From contig JAIBBV010000043.1 of NCBI GenBank assembly GCA_019694465.1, positions 1 to 34,677 of the forward strand: a stretch of 34,677 nt of DNA, written 5' to 3'. This document shows, one piece after another, positions 1 to 7,295 of the stretch (positions are counted from its first letter, which is position 1; each line of letters starts with the position of its first letter). Source of the stretch: Oligoflexia bacterium (lineage in GTDB: Bacteria > Bdellovibrionota_C > UBA2361 > JAFLCA01). The notes beneath the pieces were generated by a model. The model searched no databases and was not told where the DNA came from. It was given only the letters and a program-made list of their open reading frames with translations. A program made the translations under genes and the position numbers.

Positions 1-577
1 TGATCGCAATTGCTAGCGGATTGAACTCTGAACGTACGTATACGAAATCAACTGGATGGATTGGAGCCCAGGCGTCCTTGAGAACATCAAGCGCCATCAT
101 CACCACCTTACCAATTAGACGCGTCTCAATTGGAGTATACTCACGACCCTCGATCTTTACTCGTCCTTGACCACTACCACCAAACAAGCTGTCAACGATT
201 CCGAATACAAGCGGAGAGGAAACAACCATTAGCGCATAGCCAGACAATGGCGGCATGCGGAAAATGTGCAGAGAAGAAGGTAGCGGCAACTTCTTCATGA
301 AAAGACCGAACTTCATCATTTCAATACCGCCCACGTTGGCGAAACAAGTTCGACCTAGGAACTTTGCCAAGGTAGTGCGGAACTGTCGGGCAAAGCGATC
401 ATGGATAAGTTCCATAGTCGGCATGCGCCCGCGAATGATGCGTTCTTGATTGGCCAGATCAAACTTTTTAGCCTGCGGCTGATTATCGAGCTGCGCTACG
501 CCTTCTTGCTCGATCTCCCCCTCTGAGAGGCCCCGCAGCAGCGAATTGATTTCTTCCTGTGTTAATACCTGATTCAT
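1..577 (-). CDS. fliM: Flagellar motor switch protein FliM, N-terminal part
   Basis: FliM is a C-ring protein that binds CheY-P and sets rotation direction. The gene starts at the ATG at 577-575 and runs off the left edge, so only about 192 residues are present. The N-terminus contains LTQEEINSLL, the FliM variant of the EIDALL CheY-P-binding segment. The middle domain follows, with a RFARQFRTTLAKFLG-like segment and FGGSGQGR near residue 135, typical of FliM. It lies 6 nt after fliL and has only a weak Shine-Dalgarno (AGG), so it is probably translated by coupling. It is the last gene seen of the motA-fliM operon. The identification is firm; the C-terminal SpoA domain is not visible. Confidence 0.95.
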   Translation of the reverse strand, partial: MNQVLTQEEINSLLRGLSEGEIEQEGVAQLDNQPQAKKFDLANQERIIRGRMPTMELIHDRFARQFRTTLAKFLGRTCFANVGGIEMMKFGLFMKKLPLPSSLHIFRMPPLSGYALMVVSSPLVFGIVDSLFGGSGQGRVKIEGREYTPIETRLIGKVVMMALDVLKDAWAPIHPVDFVYVRSEFNPLAIAI

Positions 578-583
578 ACCGAC

Positions 584-1177
584 CTACTGAATCACAAACT
601 GTGTGAAATAAACGCGTTTAATCTCTTCACGCTTCATTAGCTCATTGATACTTTCGCGAATCGACTTCTTAAGCTCTTCCTTGCCCTTGTCACCGAGCAA
701 GTCATCGGCACTACGTCGGCCAAGCATCTCAATCAATGCGTCGCGCACTGGAACTAGTCGGGCAAAGAAGCGCTTGGGCACATCACGTTCAGTGAATTCA
801 AGCTGAATTTGCAATCTAATGTAACGCCCGCCGCTGAGATTGACGACTAAGGTTTCCATCGGGAAGATAGCGCCAAGCGCCTCTTCACCTTCTTCCAGCT
901 CATCCTCGTCATGCGAGCCTTCGGCGACTAGCTTGCCCTCTTCCCCAGAAGCCAAATCAGCTGGCAAACCCTTTTCGTCGGTCGCTGGCTTGCGCAAAGC
1001 AAAGAATGCGACTGGAACACCAATCGCGATTAGCAAGACCACAACACCTAGGCCGATAAAGATTGCCTTTTTGCTACCAGACTTAGCAGGAGCCGCTTCG
1101 GCCTGTGCAGCCTCAGCGCCATCCTTTTTGTCCTTCTTGGCGTCGTCTTGTTTTGCGTCTTTCTTTTCGTCAGCCAT
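584..1177 (-). CDS. fliL: Flagellar basal-body-associated protein FliL
   Basis: FliL is a single-pass inner-membrane protein that surrounds the stator and supports its engagement. The product is 197 aa, with a highly charged Lys/Asp/Ala-rich cytoplasmic N-terminus (1-36), one membrane segment (about 38-61), an acidic linker (about 65-100) and a FliL periplasmic domain. That domain carries the usual ME(T)LVVNLS and RYIRLQIQLEF strands and ends in VYFTQFVIQ, the typical FliL C-terminus. It is somewhat longer than the usual 150-180 aa because of the charged tail and linker. It sits 10 nt after motB and 6 nt before fliM, as in many flagellar operons. The start is ATG at 1177. Confidence 0.95.
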   Translation of the reverse strand: MADEKKDAKQDDAKKDKKDGAEAAQAEAAPAKSGSKKAIFIGLGVVVLLIAIGVPVAFFALRKPATDEKGLPADLASGEEGKLVAEGSHDEDELEEGEEALGAIFPMETLVVNLSGGRYIRLQIQLEFTERDVPKRFFARLVPVRDALIEMLGRRSADDLLGDKGKEELKKSIRESINELMKREEIKRVYFTQFVIQ

Positions 1178-1187
1178 GACGTACTCT

Positions 1188-1751
1188 TCATTTCCTCAAG
1201 CGAATCATTGCGAGCGGCCGCGCTTGTTCAGTGGCATTTGAACCGCCGCAGGTGTTGCCCCAAGTTTGGAGCATCAACCGCGTACTCGAAGGCAGCGCGT
1301 CAATGAATTGACGATGCAGTCCTAAGAGTCGGTTCATTGACGAATTCCAGCTAGCCTGGCCCTCGTCTGCCGTCCCTCCAGCGCAATCAGCGATAGTAGC
1401 TTGGTTAACCTCGTAACCCGCTGATTGTATGAAAGTTTTGACCTTACTTCGGCCACCTTCACTCAGCGCTGTGCCACCCGCCTCAAAGTCTCCTGAATTA
1501 AGATAGAGAGTTAACCCCTCGGTATTACTATCTTCATCCATGAGAGCGCCTTTTGGGCTCGCAGGTTCAGATGAAGCAATTGTGGTGCCAGGTTTGTGAG
1601 GCAGATTAACCTTAGGATTAAGCGGACTTAGAGCAATCAAGCTTACAAAGAAGGCCAGCACCAGCGTCAGAAGATCTCCAAAACTCATTAACCACAAGAT
1701 TTTATCGGATCGCTGCATACTGTGGCCCGAAGGTGCGACTTGGAAGCTCAT
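1188..1751 (-). CDS. motB: MotB-like stator protein with channel Asp and short, degenerate OmpA-like domain
   Basis: This 187-aa protein has one membrane segment (about 19-40) with the MotB signature SFGDLLTLVLAFF, including the Asp (residue 26) expected to carry the ion in the stator channel. The periplasmic part (about 85-187) follows the OmpA/MotB pattern loosely: a DFEAGGTALSEGG strand-turn, then GGTADEG and WNSSMNR where the peptidoglycan-binding GHTD and NxxLSxxRA motifs would be. It is shorter than typical MotB (about 250-300 aa) and the binding motif is poorly kept. It starts at an ATG overlapping the previous stop by 4 nt (ATGA), so translation is probably coupled. Its role as the ion-conducting stator B subunit is inferred from the Asp motif and from motA upstream. 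Confidence 0.85.
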   Translation of the reverse strand: MSFQVAPSGHSMQRSDKILWLMSFGDLLTLVLAFFVSLIALSPLNPKVNLPHKPGTTIASSEPASPKGALMDEDSNTEGLTLYLNSGDFEAGGTALSEGGRSKVKTFIQSAGYEVNQATIADCAGGTADEGQASWNSSMNRLLGLHRQFIDALPSSTRLMLQTWGNTCGGSNATEQARPLAMIRLRK

Positions 1752-2221
1752 GGCTGTCTCCTTAGAGTTACCGCGACTGACCCGCTAGCTTCCATGGCCG
1801 CCGAGCTAACAACGATTATTTCATAAGCGGTACTTGGGATAGCTTGAGCTTCGAGCCCTCGTCGTAATGCCTCAGCTTGCATCAGCGTACCAGTTAGTGC
1901 CGACGCAGTAGGCACAGAAAGCTCAAAGCGTGCGCTTAGATCATGCGCCAACAGTAGGCGTACAAGCGGCTGCAGAGCATCGGAATCGAGCTCTGCAGAA
2001 GCGCTGGAGTGAAACAAGTTGGGGCGTATAACAAGCGGAGCAGGTGGCACTACTTCAACAACTTTCGGTTGAGCGTTTTGCAAGCTGCGCCCACTTAAGG
2101 TTCCGATGACAGAACACAAGATTAGCAGGATTACCGAGATATACTGGTACCAAAAGGCACGCCGCTGCCCCTGCACACCGAAGCGTGATTGCAGTGCTAT
2201 GCTGAATGGGCTCGCTGCCAT
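1748..2221 (-). CDS. MotB-like membrane protein lacking the channel Asp
   Basis: The 157-aa product has one membrane segment (about 23-42) and a periplasmic domain. That domain (about 66-157) reads like an OmpA-type fold: an LFHSSASAELD strand-turn, a helix LQPLVRLLL, EALRRGLEAQ, and a final SVAVTLRR strand. The membrane segment has no acidic residue and no DLLTL motif, and no GHTD or NxxLSxxRA peptidoglycan-binding residues are visible. It overlaps the end of motA by 25 nt and the start of motB by 4 nt, so it is a real, co-translated member of the stator operon. It may be a paralogue of MotB that serves as an accessory or scaffold subunit; this is inference. I know no named family for it. 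Confidence 0.75.
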   Translation of the reverse strand: MAASPFSIALQSRFGVQGQRRAFWYQYISVILLILCSVIGTLSGRSLQNAQPKVVEVVPPAPLVIRPNLFHSSASAELDSDALQPLVRLLLAHDLSARFELSVPTASALTGTLMQAEALRRGLEAQAIPSTAYEIIVVSSAAMEASGSVAVTLRRQP

Positions 2222-3054
2222 GACGATGCTGTTTCCTCAGGAATTGCAGCAAAAAACCCCTGCAAACGCTGCTCAATTACAATTGGGTTCTCGCGTTTGG
2301 CCAAGCTTGCTGCGCCCTCGATCGTGATTGACTGTACAAGTGCATCAGCGTCATTGCGCGCGCGCAACTTGCCAGCAAAGGGCTGAAATACAAGATTTGA
2401 AAGCACAGCTCCATAAAAGGTTGTAACCAATGCCTGTGCCATAGCCGGGCCAACAGCGGCCGGGTTATCCAAAGCGCTCAGCATTTGAATTAGGCCGATC
2501 AGGGTTCCGATCAAGCCCATGGCGGGAGCGTAATTACCCATGGTTTCGAATACATGCACAGTCCGACTGCCGCTCTCAGCCATGCTACGCATATCAATTT
2601 CGAGTATGCGCCTAAGTTCTTGCTCCGGCTGACCATCAACAGTCAGCTCTAATGATTTCTTTAGGAATGGCTCCCGCGCGGACTCAGCTTCGCCTTCCAG
2701 AACCATGATCCCGTTTTTCTTAATTTTTTGACTAAGTTCGACAAAAAATGAAATGCGCTCACGCGGCTGGGTTTGACGCAAAAAGATAATTTTCTCAACT
2801 TCACGCCAAGCACGTCGCAGATCTACCAACGAGAAATGCACCAGTGTCGCACCGAATGTGCCACCCACTACGATAAATAGACTGCCTGGATTTAAAAAAC
2901 TGAGAATTTGGCCACTGAAAATGATTCCAATCCCAATCAATAAACTGGAGATTATGGCGCCATAGAGGATGCCCTGGTCGAGCTCACGCTCTCCAATCAG
3001 GCGCTCCCCTCCCCAGCGTCCCATCCAGGCTGAACTTGTACGCGAATTCCACAT
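2197..3054 (-). CDS. motA: Flagellar motor stator protein MotA (PomA-like)
   Basis: This 285-aa protein has four membrane segments (about 28-48, 58-76, 170-195, 205-228) and the large cytoplasmic loop between the second and third that is typical of MotA/PomA. The conserved stretches APAMGLIGTLIGLI and LVTTFYGAVLSNLVF are of the PomA-like type and form the channel wall and torque-transmitting regions. The ATG at 3054 is chosen because it has a GGAG 10 nt upstream; an internal ATG at 3024 has no such site. It is the first gene of the operon leading to fliM, 36 nt downstream of a sigma-54-like element. The ion used (H+ or Na+) cannot be read from the sequence. Confidence 0.95.
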   Translation of the reverse strand: MWNSRTSSAWMGRWGGERLIGERELDQGILYGAIISSLLIGIGIIFSGQILSFLNPGSLFIVVGGTFGATLVHFSLVDLRRAWREVEKIIFLRQTQPRERISFFVELSQKIKKNGIMVLEGEAESAREPFLKKSLELTVDGQPEQELRRILEIDMRSMAESGSRTVHVFETMGNYAPAMGLIGTLIGLIQMLSALDNPAAVGPAMAQALVTTFYGAVLSNLVFQPFAGKLRARNDADALVQSITIEGAASLAKRENPIVIEQRLQGFFAAIPEETASSWQRAHSA

Positions 3055-3089
3055 AAGTTACTTGCTCCAAATTGAACTCAAGCTTGAAG

Positions 3090-3105
3090 AGCAAGGCACA
3101 TGCCA
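3090..3105 (-). promoter_or_regulatory. Sigma-54 (RpoN) type promoter for the motA operon
   Basis: Read on the minus strand the site is TGGCATGTGCCTTGCT, which matches the -24/-12 consensus TGGCACRN4TTGCW at every fixed position but one (T for C). The GG and GC elements are exactly 10 nt apart. Transcription would start about 12 nt downstream, giving a leader of roughly 25 nt that contains the motA ribosome-binding site. RpoN control of flagellar genes is well known in many bacteria. Confidence 0.7.
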
Positions 3106-3113
3106 TGCGGAGC

Positions 3114-3141
3114 TTGAAAACATGCTTTAGTTTCAGATACT
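3114..3141 (+). promoter_or_regulatory. Possible sigma-70 promoter for lgt
   Basis: TTGAAA (3114-3119) and GATACT (3136-3141) are 16 nt apart on the plus strand, about 110 nt upstream of lgt. The match to -35/-10 is fair only (5/6 and 4/6). A stem-loop (3154-3160 pairing with 3184-3190, TCAAAAG/CTTTTGA, with inner GCC/GGC) would lie in the leader. Confidence 0.35.
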
Positions 3142-3249
3142 TAAGTAATGTGTTCAAAAGACAGGCCTTAACTGAGTGCCGGCCTTTTGACGCCAAGCAG
3201 CTCAGGCCCTCTTCTCCAAATTCTGGCGAGTCACTATTGTGGAGCTCAC

Positions 3250-4299
3250 ATGAACGTCTATTTACACACATTGAACCCTTTCGCGATCCAGTTTGGCGGA
3301 GGTTTTGGAATTCGTTGGTACGGATTAGCTTACCTAGCTGGTTTTCTGTTCGGATATCTAAGCATGCGTTGGCTTGCTCTTCGGGGGCGCGCAGCTATTT
3401 CCCCGCAACTGGTAGGGGACCTAATATTCCATATTGCCATCGGTACAGTAGTAGGCGGCCGACTGGGCTATTGTTTGCTCTACTCGCCCGATCTGTTCCT
3501 GCGCTTTACATCCCATCTGCCCTTTTGGGGAGTTTTGGCGGTCAACGAGGGCGGCATGGCAAGCCATGGTGGAATTATCGGGCTCATGCTGGGCTGCGTT
3601 CTATTCGCTCGCCGCAACAAGTTAAACCCAGTTCACCTGATCGACCTAGCCACACTAGGTGGGAGTCTCGGCATATTCTTTGGGCGACTTGCAAACTTTG
3701 TAAACGGCGAGCTAGTAGGACGCCCGGTAACTTCGGTCTCGGTTTGGGCAGTTAAATTTCCTCAAGATATTTTAGCCTGGCCAGCCTATGAGCCCACGCG
3801 CTTGGCCGATCTTGCCAAGATAGTCCCTCAGGTCGGCGTTTCTATGGATCAATGGCAAGCATGGACCGGAGATCTTTGGCGCTCATATGGGCAAGTACAG
3901 GCAGTGCTTGGTAGAATAGTCGAACAAATACAAAATGGAGATGGGGTCTTGGCATCCTCTTTGAGCCCATTACTAGTGGCGCGTTATCCATCACAGCTAT
4001 ATGAAGCCGCGCTGGAAGGAGTACTAGTCTTCGTCATCCTGATGGCAGCTTGGTACCACCCGCGCAAGCCAGGCGTAATCGCTGGCCTATTTGGCACAGT
4101 CTACGCAATCGTGCGTATTATCGGAGAACAGTTCCGCATGCCGGACGCTCAGATCGGTTACCAGTTATTGGGCCTAACTCGTGGTCAGTGGCTTAGTTTT
4201 GGGATGCTGGCGCTCGCGCTTGGCTACCTACTATTCTTCGCCACCCGCGATAGTGAGAAAGTTGGAGGCTGGGGCTATGCCAAAAAGTTCATCCCTTGA
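3250..4299 (+). CDS. lgt: Prolipoprotein diacylglyceryl transferase Lgt
   Basis: Lgt moves diacylglycerol from phosphatidylglycerol to the lipobox Cys of prolipoproteins in the inner membrane. The 349-aa protein shows GGMASHGG (His106, the counterpart of E. coli His103), the signature GRLANFVNGELVG (145-157, with Arg146), YPSQLYE and a late EQFRMPD Arg. It has about seven hydrophobic segments. Between the signature and YPSQLYE there are about 86 residues, against about 39 in E. coli. The insertion is rich in Trp, Gln and Leu. The His of the usual RHPSQLYE is Tyr here. The ATG at 3250 is chosen for its GGAG at 3241-3244 and the normal N-terminus that follows. It overlaps the next gene by 23 nt. 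Confidence 0.95.
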   Translation: MNVYLHTLNPFAIQFGGGFGIRWYGLAYLAGFLFGYLSMRWLALRGRAAISPQLVGDLIFHIAIGTVVGGRLGYCLLYSPDLFLRFTSHLPFWGVLAVNEGGMASHGGIIGLMLGCVLFARRNKLNPVHLIDLATLGGSLGIFFGRLANFVNGELVGRPVTSVSVWAVKFPQDILAWPAYEPTRLADLAKIVPQVGVSMDQWQAWTGDLWRSYGQVQAVLGRIVEQIQNGDGVLASSLSPLLVARYPSQLYEAALEGVLVFVILMAAWYHPRKPGVIAGLFGTVYAIVRIIGEQFRMPDAQIGYQLLGLTRGQWLSFGMLALALGYLLFFATRDSEKVGGWGYAKKFIP

Positions 4300-4624
4300 A
4301 AGCTTAACCAGGCGTATCAAAAGTTTCCGAGATGCCCGCGACTGGAAGCAGTTTCACACTCCCAAAAGCACAGCCATTTCACTCGTGCTCGAAGCGGCCG
4401 AGCTGGCTGAAATGTTCCAGTGGGGGCACGAGGAAGAACTAGCCCACCTAAGCTCCAAGCAGAAAAAGCAGGTCGCGGACGAACTCTGTGATGTGCTGTA
4501 TTGGGTACTTTTGATAGCCAATGATTTTGAAATAGATCTTGATAGTCACTTTAAGACTAAAATGCGGAAGAATGAGCGCAAGTACCCTATTCACCTCGCG
4601 CGCGGCAAAAGCAAAAAGCGCTAG
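4277..4624 (+). CDS. MazG-like nucleotide pyrophosphohydrolase (dCTPP1/RS21-C6 type)
   Basis: A small all-alpha NTP pyrophosphohydrolase of 115 aa. The visible motifs are EAAELAEMFQW and DELCDVLYWVLLIA, which hold the acidic Mg-binding residues of the MazG fold, followed by KMRKNERKYP as in dCTP pyrophosphatases. Members of this family hydrolyse dCTP or modified dNTPs to monophosphates and sanitise the nucleotide pool; the exact substrate is not visible. The ATG at 4277 is preceded by GGAGG (4264-4268) with 8-nt spacing and lies inside the end of lgt, so the two are co-transcribed. A terminator follows at 4670. Confidence 0.88.
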   Translation: MPKSSSLESLTRRIKSFRDARDWKQFHTPKSTAISLVLEAAELAEMFQWGHEEELAHLSSKQKKQVADELCDVLYWVLLIANDFEIDLDSHFKTKMRKNERKYPIHLARGKSKKR

Positions 4625-4669
4625 CTGGCGAACTGGAGCCACAATCTGCTCGATTAAAAGTTGGCGCCT

Positions 4670-4705
4670 ATGCCGGGGGACCGTTCCCGGGCATCCTTTT
4701 TTTTT
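4670..4705 (+). terminator. Rho-independent terminator after lgt and the MazG-like gene
   Basis: An 11-bp stem (4670-4680 with 4684-4694, one G-G mismatch and one G-T wobble) with a 3-nt loop is followed by nine T residues (4697-4705). It lies 45 nt downstream of the MazG-like stop codon. Confidence 0.85.
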
Positions 4706-4774
4706 GGCCCTCAAAAGCCTTGCGTATTTGGTGTGCTGAATCACCAACTAACAGCTTGTGTCGCATTGCTAGGT

Positions 4775-4823
4775 TGGGTATTCTACCCAGGCCTATGCAA
4801 CATGGGCTAGCCCCAGTTGCATA
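4775..4823. repeat. Two adjacent inverted repeats upstream of the exported protein gene
   Basis: The first is TGGGTA-ttc-TACCCA (4775-4789), a perfect 6-bp stem. The second is TATGCAAC (4794-4801) with GTTGCATA (4816-4823), a perfect 8-bp pair enclosing GGGC-ta-GCCC (4804-4813) after a 2-nt mismatch. They sit 80-130 nt before the start at 4903. They could be operators or a structured leader. No T-tract follows, so they are not a terminator. Confidence 0.6.
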
Positions 4824-4902
4824 ACCATATTCTAGAGACCTGAGGCAATGTTGGGGGTGGCGCCACTGGTCCAGTTAACCAACATTGGAGACTTCTTGTC
4901 TT

Positions 4903-5703
4903 ATGATACGCACTTCACTTGCCACGCTTGCCGTGGCGCTCCTGCCCCTATCTGCCTTTGCAGCAACCTGCCCAGTACTGAATCAAAATCCTGACGGTAG
5001 TTACACTATTGTATTTCCGGATGGAAGCAGTGGCACTATCGACCCATTAGCGCAGAACCTACTGCTTGAAATGAGCGGCGAAAGTAGTGAACTGGAAAGT
5101 GCCTTGGCTAGCAATCTGGGAGCCGATTCCAGGACCAACAACGTTGCAGGCTTCAGGTATTCCATGGACAGCAGTGGGCAAAACTTAGTTGTGCTGGACA
5201 AGATTGACCTATTTATAGCCGACGACGGAACTTTTGGCGGTAGTTACACACCCCAAGACAGCACAAGTGCCGGATTTGCCTTTCAGGTCAAGTCGAAGAA
5301 CCCAAATACTGTCATTTGTTTGGAAGATGAGTCAGCCCCCTACTTGGTAAACAACCCCCCGGACCGTCTAATAACCACCAGTGACTCATTGGTACTGAGC
5401 GCTTTTTCTTCGCTAAGCAGTGTTGGGACTGATCTGAATCAGTGCATAAGTGAGAAGGACGCGAGCGCTGCCCAAGCTGCTTCGGACGTTTCAGCACTTC
5501 AATTCCAACTTGGAGAACTACAAACCAGCGTTGCCACGCTTTCAGCGCAGCTGAAGTCAAATAGCTCGAAGGCGCGTTCACTCCGCAAAGTTTTTAGAGG
5601 ATTGACGGATCTAGTTCGTCGCTCTTCTCCACGCCTCTTCAACTCAATTCGCTCACGCGAGCGATATCTTGACAGCAGCCTGAGATTACTCGGCAAGTCT
5701 TAG
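4903..5703 (+). CDS. Exported protein of unknown function with C-terminal coiled coil
   Basis: I do not recognise this 266-aa protein. It has a clear signal peptide (cleavage likely after SAFA, about residue 21). A Ser/Asp-rich, probably beta-rich region follows (about 22-150) with NPDGSYTIVFPDGSSG near its start. A heptad-like segment LQFQLGELQTSVATLSAQLK comes after it, and the C-terminal 45 residues are strongly basic (many Arg and Ser). It has three Cys after the signal peptide. The ATG at 4903 is preferred over an upstream TTG at 4885 because it begins the signal peptide directly and a GGAG lies 12 nt upstream. The gene is alone, between a terminator and a convergent gene. Confidence 0.8.
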   Translation: MIRTSLATLAVALLPLSAFAATCPVLNQNPDGSYTIVFPDGSSGTIDPLAQNLLLEMSGESSELESALASNLGADSRTNNVAGFRYSMDSSGQNLVVLDKIDLFIADDGTFGGSYTPQDSTSAGFAFQVKSKNPNTVICLEDESAPYLVNNPPDRLITTSDSLVLSAFSSLSSVGTDLNQCISEKDASAAQAASDVSALQFQLGELQTSVATLSAQLKSNSSKARSLRKVFRGLTDLVRRSSPRLFNSIRSRERYLDSSLRLLGKS

Positions 5704-5713
5704 CTCTAAGCAA

Positions 5714-5757
5714 GCCGGCCGGAAGTAATTTCGCATTGCGATCTTATTTCCGGCGGC
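5714..5757. terminator. Long hairpin between convergent genes
   Basis: CCGGAAGTAA (5719-5728) pairs with TTATTTCCGG (5744-5753) with one wobble. GCCG (5714-5717) pairs with CGGC (5754-5757) around a single bulged G. The loop itself contains TCGC-att-GCGA. There is no strong T-run on either side, so it may act as a bidirectional, possibly Rho-assisted, transcription end. Confidence 0.5.
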
Positions 5758-5821
5758 CATTAGAATTTACTTAAATAGTCAGGCTGGGCCGCAGCTTCCT
5801 AATCGCCAGTACCGTCTCAAC

Positions 5822-6250
5822 CTAAAAACTTTCAAGGAAGCGTTCTCGCTCCTTCAAGCTCGGCACATAACAAGTATCCGCGCGACCAAACAGTCGGAAA
5901 CGATTTCGCGCAAAGCAGTTATAGAAAATATCGAGAAGAAATGCTGGCACAATACTTATTATTGTCGCTGCCCGCCATGGCCAGCCTAGCAAGAATAAAA
6001 TTCTGAGTATTGCAGAAGATCTTTGGTATAACTTCCCGTTCTCAATCAGAACGATCGAGTCATAGTCTTGCGAATCTAGTCCATGCGCGGCAAGTACTGA
6101 TTTACCTTTCTCAGATTGAAGGGCTGCGAGCTTGAATATCGCGCGCCTGTCGACCCGAATTAGGAGGCGTGCGGAACCTGTGCAAAATGGGCACACCCCA
6201 TCAAAAAAAATGACTGGGTCTGGAATATTTGGAGGACCAGGCTCTGACAT
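5822..6250 (-). CDS. DCC-family thiol-disulfide oxidoreductase (DUF393, YuxK-like)
   Basis: This 142-aa protein has the DUF393 layout: IFFDGVCPFC near the N-terminus, with a CxxC pair (Cys20, Cys23), and FARNRFRLFGRADTC near the C-terminus. The family is predicted to have a thioredoxin-like fold; its cellular substrates are mostly unknown. A hydrophobic stretch (about 82-105) is usual for the family and need not be a membrane segment. It is transcribed alone, divergent from the TPR gene across 256 bp. The start at 6250 is ATG. Confidence 0.88.
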   Translation of the reverse strand: MSEPGPPNIPDPVIFFDGVCPFCTGSARLLIRVDRRAIFKLAALQSEKGKSVLAAHGLDSQDYDSIVLIENGKLYQRSSAILRILFLLGWPWRAATIISIVPAFLLDIFYNCFARNRFRLFGRADTCYVPSLKERERFLESF

Positions 6251-6506
6251 ATAAGTGGCTTTAAGCTACCCCCAGGTACTAGAACCTTCAAGGGAGAGGT
6301 TGTTCCCTAACCCCAAGTATGCTGGTCTTTTAAGGTATTTTCTGGCTATACTTAATCGCATTGAGTTTTGACTTTTTCCATAGTTTCCCGCGTTTTTGCT
6401 TTCGCAAAAGTCGCTATATACTCTATCGACCGCGATTCTGGTTTAGACAAAAATCAATGTCGATGAGTGATTTATATTCCGCAACTCTTTCTGGGATGCA
6501 TTAAGT
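6251..6506. other. Divergent promoter region between the DCC and TPR genes
   Basis: The 256 bp are AT-rich. A weak candidate promoter for the TPR gene is TTGCTT (6396-6401) with TATACT (6417-6422), spacing only 15 nt. A short hairpin TTTTGC-tttc-GCAAAA overlaps the -35 candidate. AGGGA/TCCCT (6289-6306 region) is another short inverted repeat. I see no gene here. Confidence 0.35.
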
Positions 6507-7283
6507 ATGTTTGAGCGATTCCTAACCGTTTTGACCGCTATCCTCTTAGTGGCTACCCCGCACATTGCCTCAGCCAAACCAAACCCCAAGCCAGAGTCTG
6601 AGGAAAGTTCTCCAGTTAACAAGCGTTCCTTCGAGTTAAATGAAGATGGTATCGAAGCTGTCAGGAACAAGGACTTTAAGCGAGCTGAGGAACTTTTCAG
6701 GCGCGCCCTCTCGGAAGACACACACAATTTGACCGCTGTCTTTAACCTGGCGGGCATGTATTTGAATGATAAGCGCCAAAACGAGGGAATTAAACTCCTA
6801 GACACCTATATCTCGGAGTTCCCGAAAGATGCCGGCCTATTTGCCCGACGTGGCGACTGCTACTTCTCAATCAAAAATCTTGATTCAGCTATGGCCGACT
6901 ACGAGCAGGCCCTGAAGCTGGAGCCACGCTACTCCGGCGCAGCTGCTAAACTTTCAACAATATATGCGCTCAAAAATAAAACCAAGGAAGCTGAGACCAT
7001 GTTACTTAGTGCCGTAGACATGGAGCCTAAGAATGCACAGTTACTTCAGAATCTCAGCAATATCTTCCTGATCAATGGGAAAGTTGAGAAGGCGATCAGC
7101 ACAGCCAAACGTGGCTTGCAGGTCTCTCCCACTAGCGAGCTATATGTGACTCTAGGAAATGCATACGAAACCCAAAAAGATCTCAAGAATTCACTAATCG
7201 CGTTCCAACGCGCCCTAGATCTCGGCGACAAGCGTCCTGAATTGAAAGAAAAGATTGAGTCCCTAAAAAAGGTCACGCGATAG
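6507..7283 (+). CDS. Exported tetratricopeptide-repeat protein
   Basis: This 258-aa protein has a signal peptide (about 1-23, ending HIASA) and then about six TPR units from residue 45 to the end. The repeats show the usual W/L-G-Y-A-F-A-P pattern in degenerate form, for example DYEQALKLEPRYSGAAAKL and AFQRALDLG. TPR arrays bind proteins; a periplasmic scaffold role is likely but the partner is unknown. It is the first gene of a close plus-strand run, 12 nt before mqnE. No strong Shine-Dalgarno precedes the ATG at 6507. Confidence 0.85.
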   Translation: MFERFLTVLTAILLVATPHIASAKPNPKPESEESSPVNKRSFELNEDGIEAVRNKDFKRAEELFRRALSEDTHNLTAVFNLAGMYLNDKRQNEGIKLLDTYISEFPKDAGLFARRGDCYFSIKNLDSAMADYEQALKLEPRYSGAAAKLSTIYALKNKTKEAETMLLSAVDMEPKNAQLLQNLSNIFLINGKVEKAISTAKRGLQVSPTSELYVTLGNAYETQKDLKNSLIAFQRALDLGDKRPELKEKIESLKKVTR

Positions 7284-7295
7284 ACGCAGAGCGCC

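Noticed and set aside
840..1241. Plus-strand frame of 133 codons
   Set aside because: Ser-rich shadow of fliL on the opposite strand; fliL has clear family features.
3072..3755. Plus-strand frame of 227 codons
   Set aside because: Overlaps lgt in another frame; low-complexity, Arg/Ser-rich, no ribosome site, no family pattern.
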